Source: Allium sativum
Lineage: Eukaryota > Streptophyta > Magnoliopsida > Asparagales > Amaryllidaceae
NCBI GenBank assembly: GCA_030737875.1
Contig: CM060922.1
Location: 307,139,456-307,203,455, forward strand
Reading direction: 5' to 3'
Length of the DNA stretch: 64,000 nucleotides
Shown here: positions 1 through 13,742 of the stretch, piece by piece
How the letters are laid out: every line of letters begins with the position of its first letter
How positions within the stretch are numbered: position 1 is the stretch's first letter
Made by a program: the position numbers and the translations under genes
The notes under the pieces: model-generated
Database searches by the model: none
What the model was told of the DNA's origin: nothing
Seen by the model: only the letters and a program-made list of their open reading frames with translations

Positions 1-1212
1 GGATTGTAAATTGGATCCAATGTATATGCTTGTGACTGAAATGAATCTTATCAAGCTTGTAAATCATTATCTTTCAGATTGGTTTCTTTGTTTCACATCT
101 ACATATTGCTTTGTCATCGGCATTATATAGTCCCAATAAATATACCTCCCTTTGATAATAGGCTCATTCTGAATTTATATTGTGTACTCTCTCCAGCTAT
201 AGGAAACTTCATTTCCTTAGTTCTCTAGCTAGGGAAGTAGAGCTCATTTCCTTGCCGAAGCTTGATCCAGCTTACGCCAATTTCATGTGAATCAGAACGC
301 TAGGCAAACCAATCATTTCTACTGGAAGAGGGCGGTAGTAATATACCTCTCCTCACTTAGCGGGGCTGATTAGACCTATCCACTAAGCAACAGTATATTA
401 GCTCGTTAATTAATACCAAGCCTATAAATCTATCATATGCCTTTCTGATCCATTTTATCATTATAGGCCTATTTATATTTCATATGCATGTTCTTATGTT
501 TATGCTAATTTTGATTCTCTTCCCTTCTTCTTTTCCTTTTTCTTTATGAGATTAGGCTAACTTCGAGCCTAATATATTGCATTGAGATTTACGTACGAAT
601 AACGTTGGAACGATTGGAAAAAGTTTTTGAAATATGTGAAATTTGGCATAAATTGTTGATGAACATGGAAAATTGGTTTGGGCATAACTAAGTATAACTT
701 GTATACATGAGATTAGGCACAAACTGGATCAGAATTATAAGCATAAATTGGATTGGAATTTATGGGTAACTGGGAAATCACCATAATCCAAGGTTTGAAA
801 TTGAATTAAGGAAGAGATAATGTATGCAAATTGATTTGGGCATAATTTGGATTAAAATTATAAACATAATTTAGACTGGAAATTATGGGTGATTGGAATA
901 TATTATAATCCAAGATTTGAAATTGGGATTTGAATCAAGAAAGTGAAAATGAATGCCTAAGACATGAGGTTAGATTCAGATTGTGGTAGAAGTTTGCCCG
1001 GAGGCGCCCGACATATCCAACAACCACAATTTGTTAATCTAATGTGAGAGGTCAAAGGCATAAATTAGATGCGTAATAATGCAAAGACACGTGATTAGAT
1101 TCAGATTGCGGTATAAGCCTTTCCGGAACCGCCCGGCATATCCACCAACCGTTAAACGATAATCTAATGTGGAAGGTCTTGCAAGATTACGGTTATAGTG
1201 AATTAATGAACA

Positions 1213-1650
1213 CTTAACCAAGATAAGACATAGGAATAGTAAAAGGGGTTAAGTGGGTAACATAGGTAGCATCGGTAGCATGTGAAACATAATAAAAGAA
1301 CTTAACCAAGCTGAGACATGTAGTAAGACATGAGAATAGTAAAAGGGGTTAAGTGGGTGACATGGATAGCACGCGAAACACAATTGAAAACACTTAACCA
1401 AGATAAGAAATGTGGGAAGACATGGGAATAGTAAAAGGGTTAAGTGGATGACATGGGTAGGATGTATTACATAGGTAACGTATAACGTAAATAATGAACA
1501 CTTAACCAAGATAAGACATGTGGTAAAACATGGGAATAGTAAATAGGTTAAGAGGGTGACATGGGTAGCATGTGAAATATAATAAAAGCACTTAACCAAG
1601 ATGAGATATGTGATAAGACATGGCGATAAAGAAAAGGGGTTAAGTGGGAA
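1213..1650. repeat. Five-copy tandem repeat with inverted ends
   Basis: CTTAACCAAG recurs at 1213, 1301, 1393, 1501 and 1591, giving units of 88 to 108 bp. Each unit also carries GGTTAAGTG about 45 bp downstream, the reverse complement of the CACTTAACC that opens it. Every unit could therefore fold into a hairpin with a 7 to 9 bp stem. It lies within the LTR-like segment of element G. Confidence 0.8.
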
Positions 1651-1991
1651 TTCCTAGTAGGGACCAAGCTTAGAAGGGAAGCTTGTGTCAAGTGTATTGA
1701 CCCTTTTCAACCAGTAACCCATTTTAGTATCTATATGAGCTCAAACTAGGTCGAGGACAGGGACACGCTTACTGGGGTTGATTGTAAGAGGTCAATAAAG
1801 AGTTAGCGATGGCTGTGCAAGTCCAACGGAGTCATGTGCGTGCATGGGTCCGGGCTGGTAGGTAAGACGTTGTTGCATCGTGTAGGTATAAACTGTGCAT
1901 TTCAGTAGTACCGGGATTGCCACCTTAGGGAGTGATACACCCTATTATGGGGCCAGTACAGGTATCTATGAGGTTAGGGAGCCGGTCGAAT

Positions 1992-2260
1992 GGGGAGGGT
2001 AGTGGGTACAACCAGTGGTGGTAGGAGCAAGTGGGGAACCTACGAGAGCAGCAAGAAGTACACGAAGCTACCATTATTATGATTAGTAGGGAGGGTACAA
2101 CTAGTGGTGGTAGGAGCAAGTGGTGCACCTACAAGAGCATCTAGGATTACATAATAGAACAAGGAGGATAATGCGTACATCTAGTGGTGATAGGTGCACG
2201 AAGGTTACCTATGATGGTAGCTAGAAGTACACGAAACTATCATCATTCTATTTAGCCAAG
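1992..2260. repeat. Diverged short tandem repeats in element G
   Basis: The motif GTGGTGGTAGGAGCAAGTGG occurs at about 2014 and 2103. It is followed each time by ACCTAC and then by a tract resembling AGAAGTACACGAA that recurs near 2228. Units are about 90 to 100 bp and strongly diverged. I see no coding role. Confidence 0.55.
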
Positions 2261-2885
2261 AGGGATCAGCTTTTAGTATGAAACTAATATTGGTGCGGTG
2301 CATAGAATATCTTATAGTGGTTAGAAGCGCAGTCAATGTTACATCCTTTTCATCCTGTTACTTTGTTGTATCTGCATATGTTACAGTCTTCTCTTACATC
2401 CAGTTTATGTTCTTATCATGTTGCTTTACTAATTATACTGTTAAAGTCACTGGACTCACCAGACTTTATGTCTGACTCTTTTTGTTTCGCCTCTTTTCTT
2501 CCCCTCCCCCCCCCTCCAGGTCCTCAGGGTGGGATTGGTGAAGCTTGACTTGGATTCCTTTCTTCTTGAAGTGATTGGAAGTGTTGAAAGTAATGCTCAA
2601 CTTTGTTTCTCTTTCATATGGCATTTTGGATTGGGGATAATGGCTTTAAAAATTATGTACTCTGATGACTTTTGTACAAGACTGATATTATGTACTTGGT
2701 TTTGGTGTGATGGGTGAGAAGATATAACCAAACTTATTTCTGTTTCCGCTGCAATAAAGTTAAAAAAAATTCAAGTACTATTTTATGTATCTGTCTTGTA
2801 ATATTTTGTTTAGTTTACTTATAACGCTCCACGAAACTTAATGCATTCCCTTTGTGAGTGACATTAACGGACGTGGGGTGTTACA

Positions 2886-3943
2886 AAGACGATCTAATCT
2901 CTCCGTCTTACATGCTATCAAATAATTTCTCCAACACCAATCTTCTTTAGAAATAACAAAGATCCTTCATTAGTAGGGCTATTTTGATCTGCTCTAATAG
3001 TACCTTGCACTTATGATCCTGGTTTTATCGTTTAGGATATCTGTTCAAACATTTGTATTGAAATTTACTTGTAATAGGTAGTGGAGAATGAAATCTAAAA
3101 TTAAAAATGGATGCAGGCTTAGTTAACAGTCGAATCACTATAAATTCTATGTGTTCTTTTCTTTTTTCCTGTCATCTCTTTCATTTTTCATTTATTTTAT
3201 TGTTTGTGCTGAGTCTATGAACATAAATCTAATATCCTGTTAAAGGCTAGTGCTTTCACATAAGTCTATGGTTTGTTCCATTTTTGGCTTTAACATATAG
3301 TGTCACACTTTACATAAAAAATAAGATTTAAACTCATGTTATCATCATTTTCTTCATACTAATGCAAATTGCAAAAGTGCATCATAACTTTTTTAACTGT
3401 TATTTTTAATAACTTTTTCAAGGTTTGAGTTTAGAACGATATAGCCTCATATTAAAAAATTTAGTATAAATTATTATATAAGTGAATAATTCAATTATTA
3501 ACAAATATAACAATTTAAGGTTCCATTTTTTGCTTAAAAATAGGTAAATTGAAGATAGTGGGCTATAGCATTTTTTCTCTAAGTTTATCCACAATAAAGA
3601 CTGTACATGTATGCTCAACTTTAACAGAATGGTCATGATTCCCGCATAATTAACATTACCATTGCCATAACCTCAAGTCTACAAGTGATCCGGACAAGAA
3701 GGTTATTTTTAACAGTTACACCTGATCATTTTAGTAATTTCGGACTTTGTTAAGTCTACAAGTGATACGACTTCTACAAGTTACTAGGAGTGAATAATCA
3801 TTTGGAAAGTCAAAACTTGATTCAAAACCACACATTTATATAAGAAAAATATGTGGATCCATCCGTTGAAATTCAAAGTTGTGATGCTATGAGCCATTGG
3901 GAAAAACATCATGTGTTGTTAGAAGTAAATCTGTAGATTAGAT
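2886..3943. other. No recognisable feature
   Basis: AT-rich sequence between the LTR end of element G and the copia remnant. The longest ORF here, on the minus strand at 3418-3636, has no recognisable motif. I see nothing to annotate. Confidence 0.5.
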
Positions 3944-5677
3944 TGTTAGATCCTTCATTAATAGACAATTGTATTACAAATAGACAGCAACAACAATCAA
4001 TGTTACTTGATTATGCCACAATTGTCACGTCAAATTGTGTTTACAACAATCATAGAAAGCATGACCGATTGTGCACTTGATTGAAGATGTACAAAAAATA
4101 TTCTGTTTTAGTAACGTCCGAGTCTAGAAATGTCCTGTTTCTTGAAATAATATTTGTTGTAGATGACGCAAAACAACAACAGTCATTCTGCACCGATCCA
4201 AATGGTGACAAACGCTCAGGCAATGCCTATGCTTCCAAAATGACTCTGTCCAATAGAGAAAGGCCAGGGAAGTTCAACGGAATCTATTTCAAACGTTGGC
4301 AATAGAAAATGTTGTTTTAATTAACAACATTGAGACTCGCCAAGTTTCTGACTGAAGATGATCCTGTGTTGCCAAACTCGCACCTGATGCTACCAAAGTA
4401 GGTTGTCTGACTATTCTGGAAAAACTCAGATTTCATGTGTAAAAACTATATTCTGAATGGTCTGGATAATAGCCTCTACAATGTCTATTATATATTGCAA
4501 CATACATGCAACTCTGGTTGGCTCTGGGAAAGAACTACAAAACTGAAAATGCAGGGATGAAGAAATTCATTGCTGGAAAATTTCTTGACTTTAAAATGGT
4601 TGACTCAAAGATGGTGATAAGTCAAACTCAAGAATTGTAACTTATCATTCGTCAACTAGAAGATGAAAAAATGACTCTTAGCGAGACTTTCAAGTTGCCG
4701 CAACAACTAAGAAATTGCCTCCTTCTTGTAAGGACTTCAAGAATTACCCTAAACACAAACGTAAGGAAATGATAATGGAAGAGCTCATAGTTCGGTTGCA
4801 CACTGAGGAAGATAACAGAAATTCTGAGAAAAAGATTTCTCATAATATTGCTGCCAAAGCAAATGTAGTTGAGTCAAACAAGACTAACAATAGAAAATGA
4901 GAGAATGCTCCTAAGAAGTCAAAGAAATTTATGGGTTCTTGCCACAACTGTGGAAAGAAGGGGCACAAAGCAGCTGAATATAGCGCACCTAAAAAGAAGA
5001 AGTTAGAAGAAAATACGACTGATGTTTCGAAAGACATTTTTGATCTTGATTTATGTGCAGTAATATCAAAATGCAACCTTGTTGGTAACTCGAAGGAATG
5101 GTTTGTAGACAGTAGAACCACTCAACACATATGTGCGAACAAGTGGATGATTACAACCTGTAAAACTGCAACTAATAATGAACAACTTTTTATGGGCAAT
5201 TCTTCTACTTTAAAGGTCGAAGGCAAAGTTGTGTTGAAAATAACTTCTAGAAAGGAACTAACTTTAAATGATGTTCTCCATGTTCGAAAAATTTGCAAGA
5301 ACTTGATTTCAAGATCGTTACAGAGCAAGCATTGTTTCAAATTGACCTCTGAAGCTGATAAATTTATACTTTCCAAGAATGGAGTGTATGTTGGAAGAGG
5401 ATATGTGTGTGATAGTTTGTTTAAAGAAAATTTAACCACTATTGTTTCAAGATTGTTAGATCTTTTGTAAATAGACAATTTATTACAAATAGACAGCAAC
5501 AACAATCAATGTTACTCAATTATGCCACAATTATCACGTTAAACTGTGTTTACAACAATCACAGAAAGCGTGACCAATTGTACACTAGATAGAAGATGTA
5601 CAGAAAATATTCTATTTCAGTAATGTCCGAGTCCAAAAATATTCTGTTTCCTTGAAACAATATTGTCGTTGTATTCA
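3944..5677 (+). mobile_element. Ty1/copia deletion remnant with two short LTR-like repeats
   Basis: Two direct repeats of about 220 bp, each starting TGTTAGATC, lie at 3944-4161 and 5454-5677 and flank broken copia gag and protease sequence. They align over their length with scattered substitutions, so they behave as LTRs. Integrase, reverse transcriptase and RNase H are absent: the reading frame runs from the protease region almost directly into the second repeat, which implies an internal deletion. No primer-binding site or clear target duplication was found (flanks TAGAT and CTGAT differ). The lineage within copia is uncertain. Confidence 0.6.
4180..5470 (+). pseudogene. Broken copia Gag and protease
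   Basis: The opening part (4200-4350) carries KFNGIYFKRWQ, a signature of copia-type Gag, followed at once by an in-frame TAG at 4303-4305 and another stop about 15 bases on. A frame change follows, then one frame runs from 4715 to 5470 with a TGA at 4898-4900. A CCHC zinc knuckle at 4940-4981 has its last Cys replaced by Tyr. The aspartic protease motif follows WFVD and reads Asp-Ser-Arg at 5108-5116, where the family has Asp-Ser-Gly. These changes make an active product very unlikely. Gag would normally form the virus-like particle and package RNA; the protease would process the polyprotein. Confidence 0.7.
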
Positions 5678-6017
5678 CTGATTGACATAATAGCAATTTG
5701 TTTCTCAGGATAAAATGGACCAACCCCATAGCATAGTGCTAGGAAATGGAGTTCTGACGAATTGAAGTAGATTACATAAACTAGATCAGAGGATTACTTT
5801 GAAGAAGAAGAAGAAGAAGAAGTAATGCGAGTAAAGTAAAAAAGGGAATTATGTCTCAATTTGGGCAATGTATTTATAGGCTAGAGGAGGTGTCTATCCG
5901 GGCATTAGTAACTGTTGGAATTGGAAAGGCTGTGACCCTTTAACCTCACGATCATTAACCTGATTGCGCCCAGAATTCATATGGTTGTTCCCATTCCGCT
6001 GAACATACATGCTTTTT
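5678..6017 (-). promoter_or_regulatory. Gap with a minus-strand TATA-like site
   Basis: No gene is recognisable. On the minus strand there is a good TATA-like sequence, CCTATAAATACATT, at about 5869-5882, with a (GAA)n run at 5801-5822 downstream of it. This could be the promoter part of another LTR fragment. It lies just outside the SIRE element. Evidence is limited to the motif. Confidence 0.25.
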
Positions 6018-6294
6018 TGTTGATTCATGAGTTTTTGATTCACGACAACGAAGAAATGAAGATCGATTGAAGAGTTGGTTCATATATATATATATATATG
6101 TATGTATGTATGTATATGTATAAATATATGTGTGTATATATATATATGTGTGTGTGTGTGTATGTGTGTTTAGTGTATTAAATTTATGTTAAAATCTATC
6201 CTCATTTATTATAACAAAATCATACAAAACACAAATATACGCGTATATATGAAATGGGTTAAAACAACCATTACTGGGCTTTTTGCGCTGGACC
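6018..6294 (+). repeat. SIRE 5' LTR, left fragment
   Basis: Matches 52355-52562 of the 3' LTR, from TGTTGATTCATG to the GGACC where solo LTR A is inserted. It differs mainly by an expanded TA/GT microsatellite. The LTR resumes at 34605. The two fragments sum to about 1131 bp against 1077 bp for the 3' copy, and the excess is explained by the microsatellite. Confidence 0.85.
6080..6170. repeat. TA/TG microsatellite
   Basis: Runs of TA, TGTA and TG repeats inside the SIRE 5' LTR. The 3' LTR has only a short TATATGTGTG tract here, so the expansion postdates insertion of the element. Confidence 0.85.
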
Positions 6295-9200
6295 TGTAGT
6301 GGCTCGCAAATCCGTATTATCTGAGCTGACTAAAACAACACACATCCAACCCAAATAATACATAAATACGAGACATTATGGGTTAAAGAAGAATAAGACA
6401 GAAGAAGAACAGAAATAACAAAAACAGAATCTCACAATGGAACGAATAAAATATAATATATAACTTAACTTTGAAATACAAAATTTTGTATCATATACAC
6501 ATACCATTATCAGAGATCACAAAGGTGAAGCCTCCTACTTCCAACTCCTCCAAGCATATCTATAAAATCCTGTAACACTTGACTGCCCGTACAAATTTGG
6601 GCACCCAAGAGTTTAGGGAAAAAACAAACAAAATAAACTCTGGGTCAGTCATGGGACTGGTGTGAGTAAACTCCAACCAATTTGTTTAACTTTGAAAAAT
6701 CCTTTGAAAGAAAAGGTAATAGTAAGACCAACCCACACATAAACACAGACGGTTTTTACCTTACTATAACCAAACCATTTTTGATATCAAAATCCAATGA
6801 TATTATAATAACGTCTAATCAAATGAATAACCAAATAGCAGAACGCTTGCATCTCACGCTCCACATACATAGTATAAAATCAAAAACCGCAGGGCGCTTA
6901 TTGGAGATTGGATTCCAACTGTGACAAGGTATGGGACCACCTCCCGATCAGTGTACTCTAGAGGCGTTACACTAGGGTTCAACAAGAACATCTTGCAACC
7001 CGGCCAACACATGACCGACCACTCATTTAGCTTGAGTGTATCGAATATATTGTCAATTGCGGTTGTCGATCGTCCAACTGTAATCCGTAAGATACAGAAT
7101 TGAAAGAAGAATAAATAATGAATTTTCTCTAGATCAGTGACAAATATACCCTACGTGGGAATGACCCATCTAGCCATGCTGCCTGCCCGATTTTTGTCAC
7201 TTCCCAGTTGTGAGGCTTGAGGTTACGTTAAACTTTCAGAATATCTAGTCACTATTTACTTTGAATGCCACATCGTCAAACCCATCAAATCACTAGTTGA
7301 TCTTCCCAAAGTATTATGGTTATAAAAAGCTAAGAGAAACGAGTTTCTCCGCCACCAGACGTAATACCTCGGAAAGATCGTCTTATGTGATATGTTAGGA
7401 ATACTTTGTCAGACATTCGTCCATACAAGTTGTCCTGGGTTTGAACGAATAAAACAATTCTTGCTATTTACTCCATCTTCGATTTTTCTTCTTCAAATAA
7501 TCTAATTTGCAACGTTATGCCGATACAGAGTGGTTTTCGGATATTAAATCCAACCGGTCTCTCCATACTAACAACGATGGCCCAAAATTCTTTGATAGCC
7601 AGTGATTTAACTATCAAAGGAAAAACAAACATCCATCAACAATCGAACAATCACTCGCCCCTTTTAAATAATATTCATTCATTAACTATATTTCCAGTTT
7701 CCTTATCATATTCTATATATTTCGATATATTGATTTCTATTTTCAAAATTTCTTAAAAATATTATAACTCCTTAAAATTTTGGAAAATTTCGCCAGCACC
7801 TCCTTTGTACCGGTCAATAGTTCAAACCTCAATTCACCTCTCTAGGGCCTTTCCATTCAAAAAGAAAATCAAAAAGCCAAGTCGCTTGCCCGATAGGCTC
7901 ATAAAACCTCATACGGAAATTGAAACAAGTACCTTTTTGTCGGGCACTTAAATTATAATCTTCATATTCTCTTCCTACTCTTCATTCCATACCTGTCTAT
8001 CATATATTCAATCATCCTCAATTTATTTCAAATCAGTTCAACCCTTTTTGCCTTCCATTTGCCAATTAATTTTCTAACTAGCCTCTTTACTAAATTTTAA
8101 CATATCACATCCAGATATATTCACATTCACTTATATACAAACTAAACTCAAAGTCCTTACTCGATTCCATGTCTTAATTCAAGTTTCATATTTAAATTTC
8201 CAACTCCAATTCACTATTTCAATTCATTTAAACAATGTTAAATTTGATTCAAACTCTATTAACTAATTTCCTTTGAAATAAGTTAACTTCATTCACCAAT
8301 TAAAAATATGATTTTATATCAAAAATTACTTCTTTCACTCTACTTTGAGTTCGTATATATTTGATAACTCAAATATGAATTTTTCAAATAAGAATTCGAA
8401 TTTTGTTCATTATACCCTTTTTATTTATTAAATAAATCTTATGGTTTATAAACGATTTTACAGCGATCATTCTAAAATTTAATTTTGATACAACTCAAAA
8501 TCTATACGACAAAATCAATATTTTTCTCTTCCATTTGAAAACTATCATTTACTCGATCCGACCGTTTCTTTTTTCATTGAATTCCGACTTATATTGAGTT
8601 ATATATTCTCAATTGAAGTTCAAATCGTCAAATTACGAACTGCCGCGCGGCGAGTTCGTTTTAATTATAATTTAAATATAAACGTTAACTTCGTTTATAA
8701 AATAAATTTCAACTCCATTCTCTAGTATTTCAATATAAATTAAATCAGTTTCCAGATCTAACGTAAACTACTAGATTTTTCCCAAAATCACTGATTACCT
8801 TATTCAAAACTCATAACTCGATTATAAATTATTCAACTCAAGTTTCATAGTAAATACTCATTCCCATAAATTATTTTATTTAAATTCAATATAATTGAAT
8901 TCCAATTATAAATTTCATTTATGGGAATAATCGATTAATTCAACATCCTTTACCATTACAAACTAATATCATCCCATGATAATAGCGAAGTCGTTCAAGT
9001 TGGGGTATTTTATTTACATCTCAGACTTTGACCGACAACATTCTTATCTTGAGACGGATAAGAGTTTGTAATACAAAATTGACACCACTTATCATAAAAA
9101 TTCCCTTTTCTATCTTATATAAAATATGATTTTTAAATGTCATCTCTTATATTTGGAAAAATCTATTTCCAGTTTATCCAATGAAAAATTACTTCAATAT

Positions 9201-10360
9201 ATTTATAAAACATTGTTTATAAATCAATTTCCTTGTTTTATATTTAATAAGCCTCCATTTAAATTTCCTTTTAAAACTCATTCCTTATTTGAAATATTTT
9301 ATTATTATAACTTATATATATAAGCATAGAATCTATTTTCATATTAAAATTCTAATTTTCTATTTAATAAGTTCCTAATATCTTTTGAAAATAATATTTT
9401 ATTTTCTATAATTTCGACTCCATTGAATTCAAATCATAAATCTGTACAGATTTATCTCAACCCAATATATTCTGAAAATCGGAATAAATTTCATCGTTTC
9501 CATCCCAAACGATTCCAAATTCGTTTATTTAATTCACAATTGAATTAAAAGTTCAAATTATCCAATATTAGTTATTTTTCCTTTATTTATAAATAATACT
9601 TATAAATTTCACTTCTTATTTAGAATATTAAAACATGTTTCGATTTCAGATTACATTCGAAATCTAATTCCACTTTGGAAAATAAATCGCACTTGAATTT
9701 AAAAATTATAAAGTACCCAATTATGATTTTTCACATTCATTTATAAAAGCTGGTTATAGGTTATACTTCTTGTTTTAAATATTAAAACCAGTTCTATTTC
9801 AAATTCCATTTGAAATTTCATTTCTACTTTGGCGAATAAACATCCTTTTAAAATCACGCTTACATTTTCCTTTCCAATTTATCAAATAATAATTTCCTCT
9901 TCATTTATAAACATAGTTTATAATTCAATTACTTGTTTTTATTATTAAACAAGTAAATATTTCCTAACCTATTTGAAATTCCATTTCTATTTCGAAAATT
10001 AAATTTCCCTTTTTAAAATCCAGAAACCCCACTATATAATATTTTAAATAACAAAATCACGGGCCAGTGATATTCAAATATTCAAAACACACACAATTTC
10101 AAACCATCGGTTTAAAACACATCAGATATGATTATATATATATATATGTGTGCAAACAAACAATGATAAATTTTAAGGAATCCAGTTGGATTCCTCCAAC
10201 CTGTTTTCCTGCACTCACATATGTCAAACAACGTAAATAATACCAATCCTGCTTCAAGGCAGGATATCGTAGTATAGAAAGTCATCCACTCATATATCGT
10301 GGGGGCGATAGGGTCATCCGTTAATGATACTGCGGGGATCCGCTGATGGTACTGGGGAAC

Positions 10361-10365
<5 letters not shown>

Positions 10366-10421
<56 letters not shown>
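10366..10421. repeat. (AT)n microsatellite in LTR A
   Basis: An uninterrupted AT run of 56 bp. In A's orientation it lies about 145 nt downstream of the GTGAGT donor-like site, the same relative place as the AT runs in C and E. It creates Tyr-Ile repeat ORFs that are not genes. Confidence 0.95.
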
Positions 10422-10424
<3 letters not shown>

Positions 10425-13400
10425 GACAACCACCAAGCCTAAATAACTAACATATATTATGTATAATAACCACAATGATTCAATAATCCATGCATGCATC
10501 CAACAGCCAACAATTTGTTTTTAAATGATAAAAATAAATTAAGTATAACTTTTGAGCGAGATTTACTCACCTTGATATATTTATTTTGTTGTCGAATGTC
10601 CATTTAAATCTCGTAATGCCATAAATACAAATCATCTCAAGTGAATGTGCCTAACACCTAGAATAATTGATTTTATTTATCGATTAACCACTTATTTGAT
10701 TTAAATTAACTACTAACATAAATAAATTAATTATTCTATGTCTTTTAAATTTTGTAAAAATATACCTTATTGCCTTGCAATTTATGCGATCAACTACGAA
10801 GCGTGCTCAACAAATCATCGACCGATCTCCCTTGAAATCAGCTCCAAGAACTACGATCATCCATTATAGCACTTCGTTGAACATCTTACTTCGCTGAACA
10901 TCTTAGTGTCATTTCCATTTAATTTTATCACACATACCAACTGCTGCTACCTCAAAATAACCTTAACACCCCTACTCCTTCCGCGTTCACAACCAGACAG
11001 CCTCCTCTCATTTACAGACCTTGTTTCCATCACCCGTATTCACCTCCCTCAAAACACAGACCAGACTCTCCATTTTGAAACCAAAAACTTAAGACAATGT
11101 CACCATTAAAACCCGCACTTCTATTTCACTTTCTCTTCTCCTATGTTGCTTCCCGAAACTCCACTAACCACAATGCTCTAATACTCGCACTTCTATTTCA
11201 CCTTCTCTTCTCCTCTGTTGCTTCCTGAAACTCCACTAACCACATTGCTCCAATATCTCAGCGTTTGTCCTTCTTTAATCAAAAATCTAAACTTTCAGTA
11301 ATCACTTCATTTCACTATCATCAAAACAAGGATCGAACTACTCACATGAAGCGACCAGAACTTCCCCGGTCTCCGAAGAGAAGAGAAAGAACAAATTACC
11401 GTGAGGACAAGACGAATCAGAACACAAACAGAAGAACATTTCATTGTTTATTACAACAATTCCATCAGAATACAAGAATATACAGAGTATGAATAAATAT
11501 TACACACGATAAATATCAGAGATTTAAATTACATTTAAATACATAGCAGCGGAAAATTAATACAAAGCACAACTGAAAGAAATACACGGATACAGAGCTT
11601 TCCGAGTATCGTTCCAGCTGTAAACCAGGATCCTGCGAATATAAATCTGCAAAACCAAAACTACTAGCTGCCCGTGTGGAAAATAGGGGCACCCAGAGTT
11701 TAGGTTAAAACAATAAACTCCAGATCATTCATGTGACTGGTGTGAGAACTAAAACAGTTATTAATCTTTATTTTTAAAGTTAGGTAAATCAAGGGACCAC
11801 GCCGTATAACACGGAACGGGTTTCCTCCCAAGAATACCAGTGCATAAAACAAACAACGCAATGCTAAATAAAGAAAAATGAAGCTATTATAAGACCCGGG
11901 TCCCATCACATAAAGCAACGCAAGCCGGAGGATAGGGTTTTACCTTATAATAGCCAAAGAATGCTTGATATGCTAAATTTTATCTTTTATTATTACTATA
12001 AGTGAAGAAAACAACTTCAAATATAAATGTATCAATCATAGGCGGCATGGGCACCGTATAACATGTCGCCAATACTAGGCTCTACAATCAAAAACTGAAA
12101 TATCACGTATTGGAAATTGAATTTCCGTCATGAGTTGAGGCAAGGGGCAAGCTTCTCTCCATTCGAGACACTCTAGCAAATGTCTCAGGACCATACGCAG
12201 CAATCCTAGAACCTCCAAGGTCAGTCCTCTCTTGCTTTTGAGGATTAGTATTCCTGAACACACGTTTCTCGGTCCTATAGGACCTATATCCGAGGCGCCT
12301 CGCATCCAACAACCACACAGGTAAAAAGTATATAAATTTCAGGGTTGGTAGGACACTGACATCACCCATAGCTAGAAAGAAATGTCATGCTCTCCTTGGG
12401 TCCTTATCCCGTTTTTGACTCATACTGAGATGTGAGGCTCGCGAATTAACGCTATACACAAAGCTGCGCCACATAGGCCGTGCTTTGATCATCAACCACA
12501 AGACTTTGCTTTTCAACAGAAGACTTGATCATTTGCCACTTAGGCATGCCACACAGGCAGTTCATGCCATGCGATTGATATCCATCGATATATAACCTCT
12601 GAGCTCCTACGTCTCAGAGAAGGGCGTTAAGCAAGAGAACAAATTCTCCGCCGCCAAACAGATATATATTTAATAAAAATCAATCACACAGAATAAAATC
12701 CAATGTCGGACAAATAGTCCATTTACAAGTTCGTTCTGGGTCTGAACGAAACCGGAGGAACCTTATTCCTCGCATATCCATCAATCTCCAAGTACGTCTG
12801 GACAATCACCAACTGATTCCCTCTTCTTGGGTGTACATGTAACAACCCGAAAATCTGGGCCAGTTTAAAATTTTTATTTTGGCAATTTTATCGAATTTTG
12901 AATATTTAAGATAGATTATTTTAAATAAAAACGACGAAAAATTTATTTTGAATAAAATTAAATCGTATATAGATATAGATGGACGATAGAATATAAATAT
13001 TTATTTATATTTATAAAAGGAATTGAAAATGGCGCGGTAGTTCGATTATTCGATTTCAAACTTCAGTTGAATGTACCGGGTGCAAAACAATCCGGATTTT
13101 AGTGAAACCAAAAATAATGGAATCTAATTGATAATATCTTTCCAACGTATCTGACAAATCAAAATTTGATAGAGGGAATCAAAAGATATGTCCAGTTGAA
13201 AATTCTGAATAATCGCTATGAAATTCAGGCCCTTAAAAATGGACATTTTGCAAACGACCTCGGATTTCGACGAAACCACTTTTGTTGGATCCGGGATGTC
13301 AAGTTATTGCTAGGTTTCAAATTTCATAATTTTTCGAATCAATATGTGAGCGTGGCAAAGGAAAACGCGTTTGACCGGTTTTTGTTGATTTTAATCGACT

Positions 13401-13742
13401 AGAAATTGGCCATTTTTCAAACGGTCTCAGAATTCGACGAAACTAGTTTTGTTAGGACCGTATCGTCAATATGAAGCTAGAAAATATTTTTCTGCAATTT
13501 ATAGAGTTCGTATGTGACTCCGGTAATATGAAATGTACGTTTAAAGTTCAATATAGTGATTTAAATGTAAATTTGACGAAAACAGATTGTAACGATCGAA
13601 TCAGCCTACGGGACATATTCCATTGTGTTCGGAATAGGGGTAAAATGCTAGTGACGACAGGCGGTGGGCCTCGTTTAGGGGTCGTATGAAAAAGCCAACT
13701 GTTGGAAAATAAAATAATAATTAAATAATATTAATAACCTTT

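Larger units (their letters stand above)
1..2885 (+). mobile_element. Element G: partial Ty3/gypsy-like LTR, 3' end
   Basis: The segment ends in GGGGTGTTACA at 2885, the mirror of the TGTAACACCCC start common in plant chromovirus LTRs. A tract near 2742-2758 combines a TTTCCGCTGC motif with an AATAAA signal at 2753-2758, as in plus-strand LTR 3' ends, so I orient it forward. No primer-binding site follows 2885, so this is a 3' LTR, a solo LTR or a truncated copy. The start lies left of the window. Two diverged copies of a roughly 120-bp unit begin near 741 and 862, and two copies of a unit beginning TTAGATTCAG lie near 972 and 1092. A CTTTTTCTTT tract near 540 resembles one inside the giant LTRs of elements C and E. 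No coding potential is evident; short ORFs here look accidental. Orientation and family are inferred. Confidence 0.55.

Noticed and set aside
6013..6017. Target-site duplication of the SIRE element (TTTTT and CTTTC)
   Set aside because: Only three of five bases match in a low-complexity tract, so I do not claim it.
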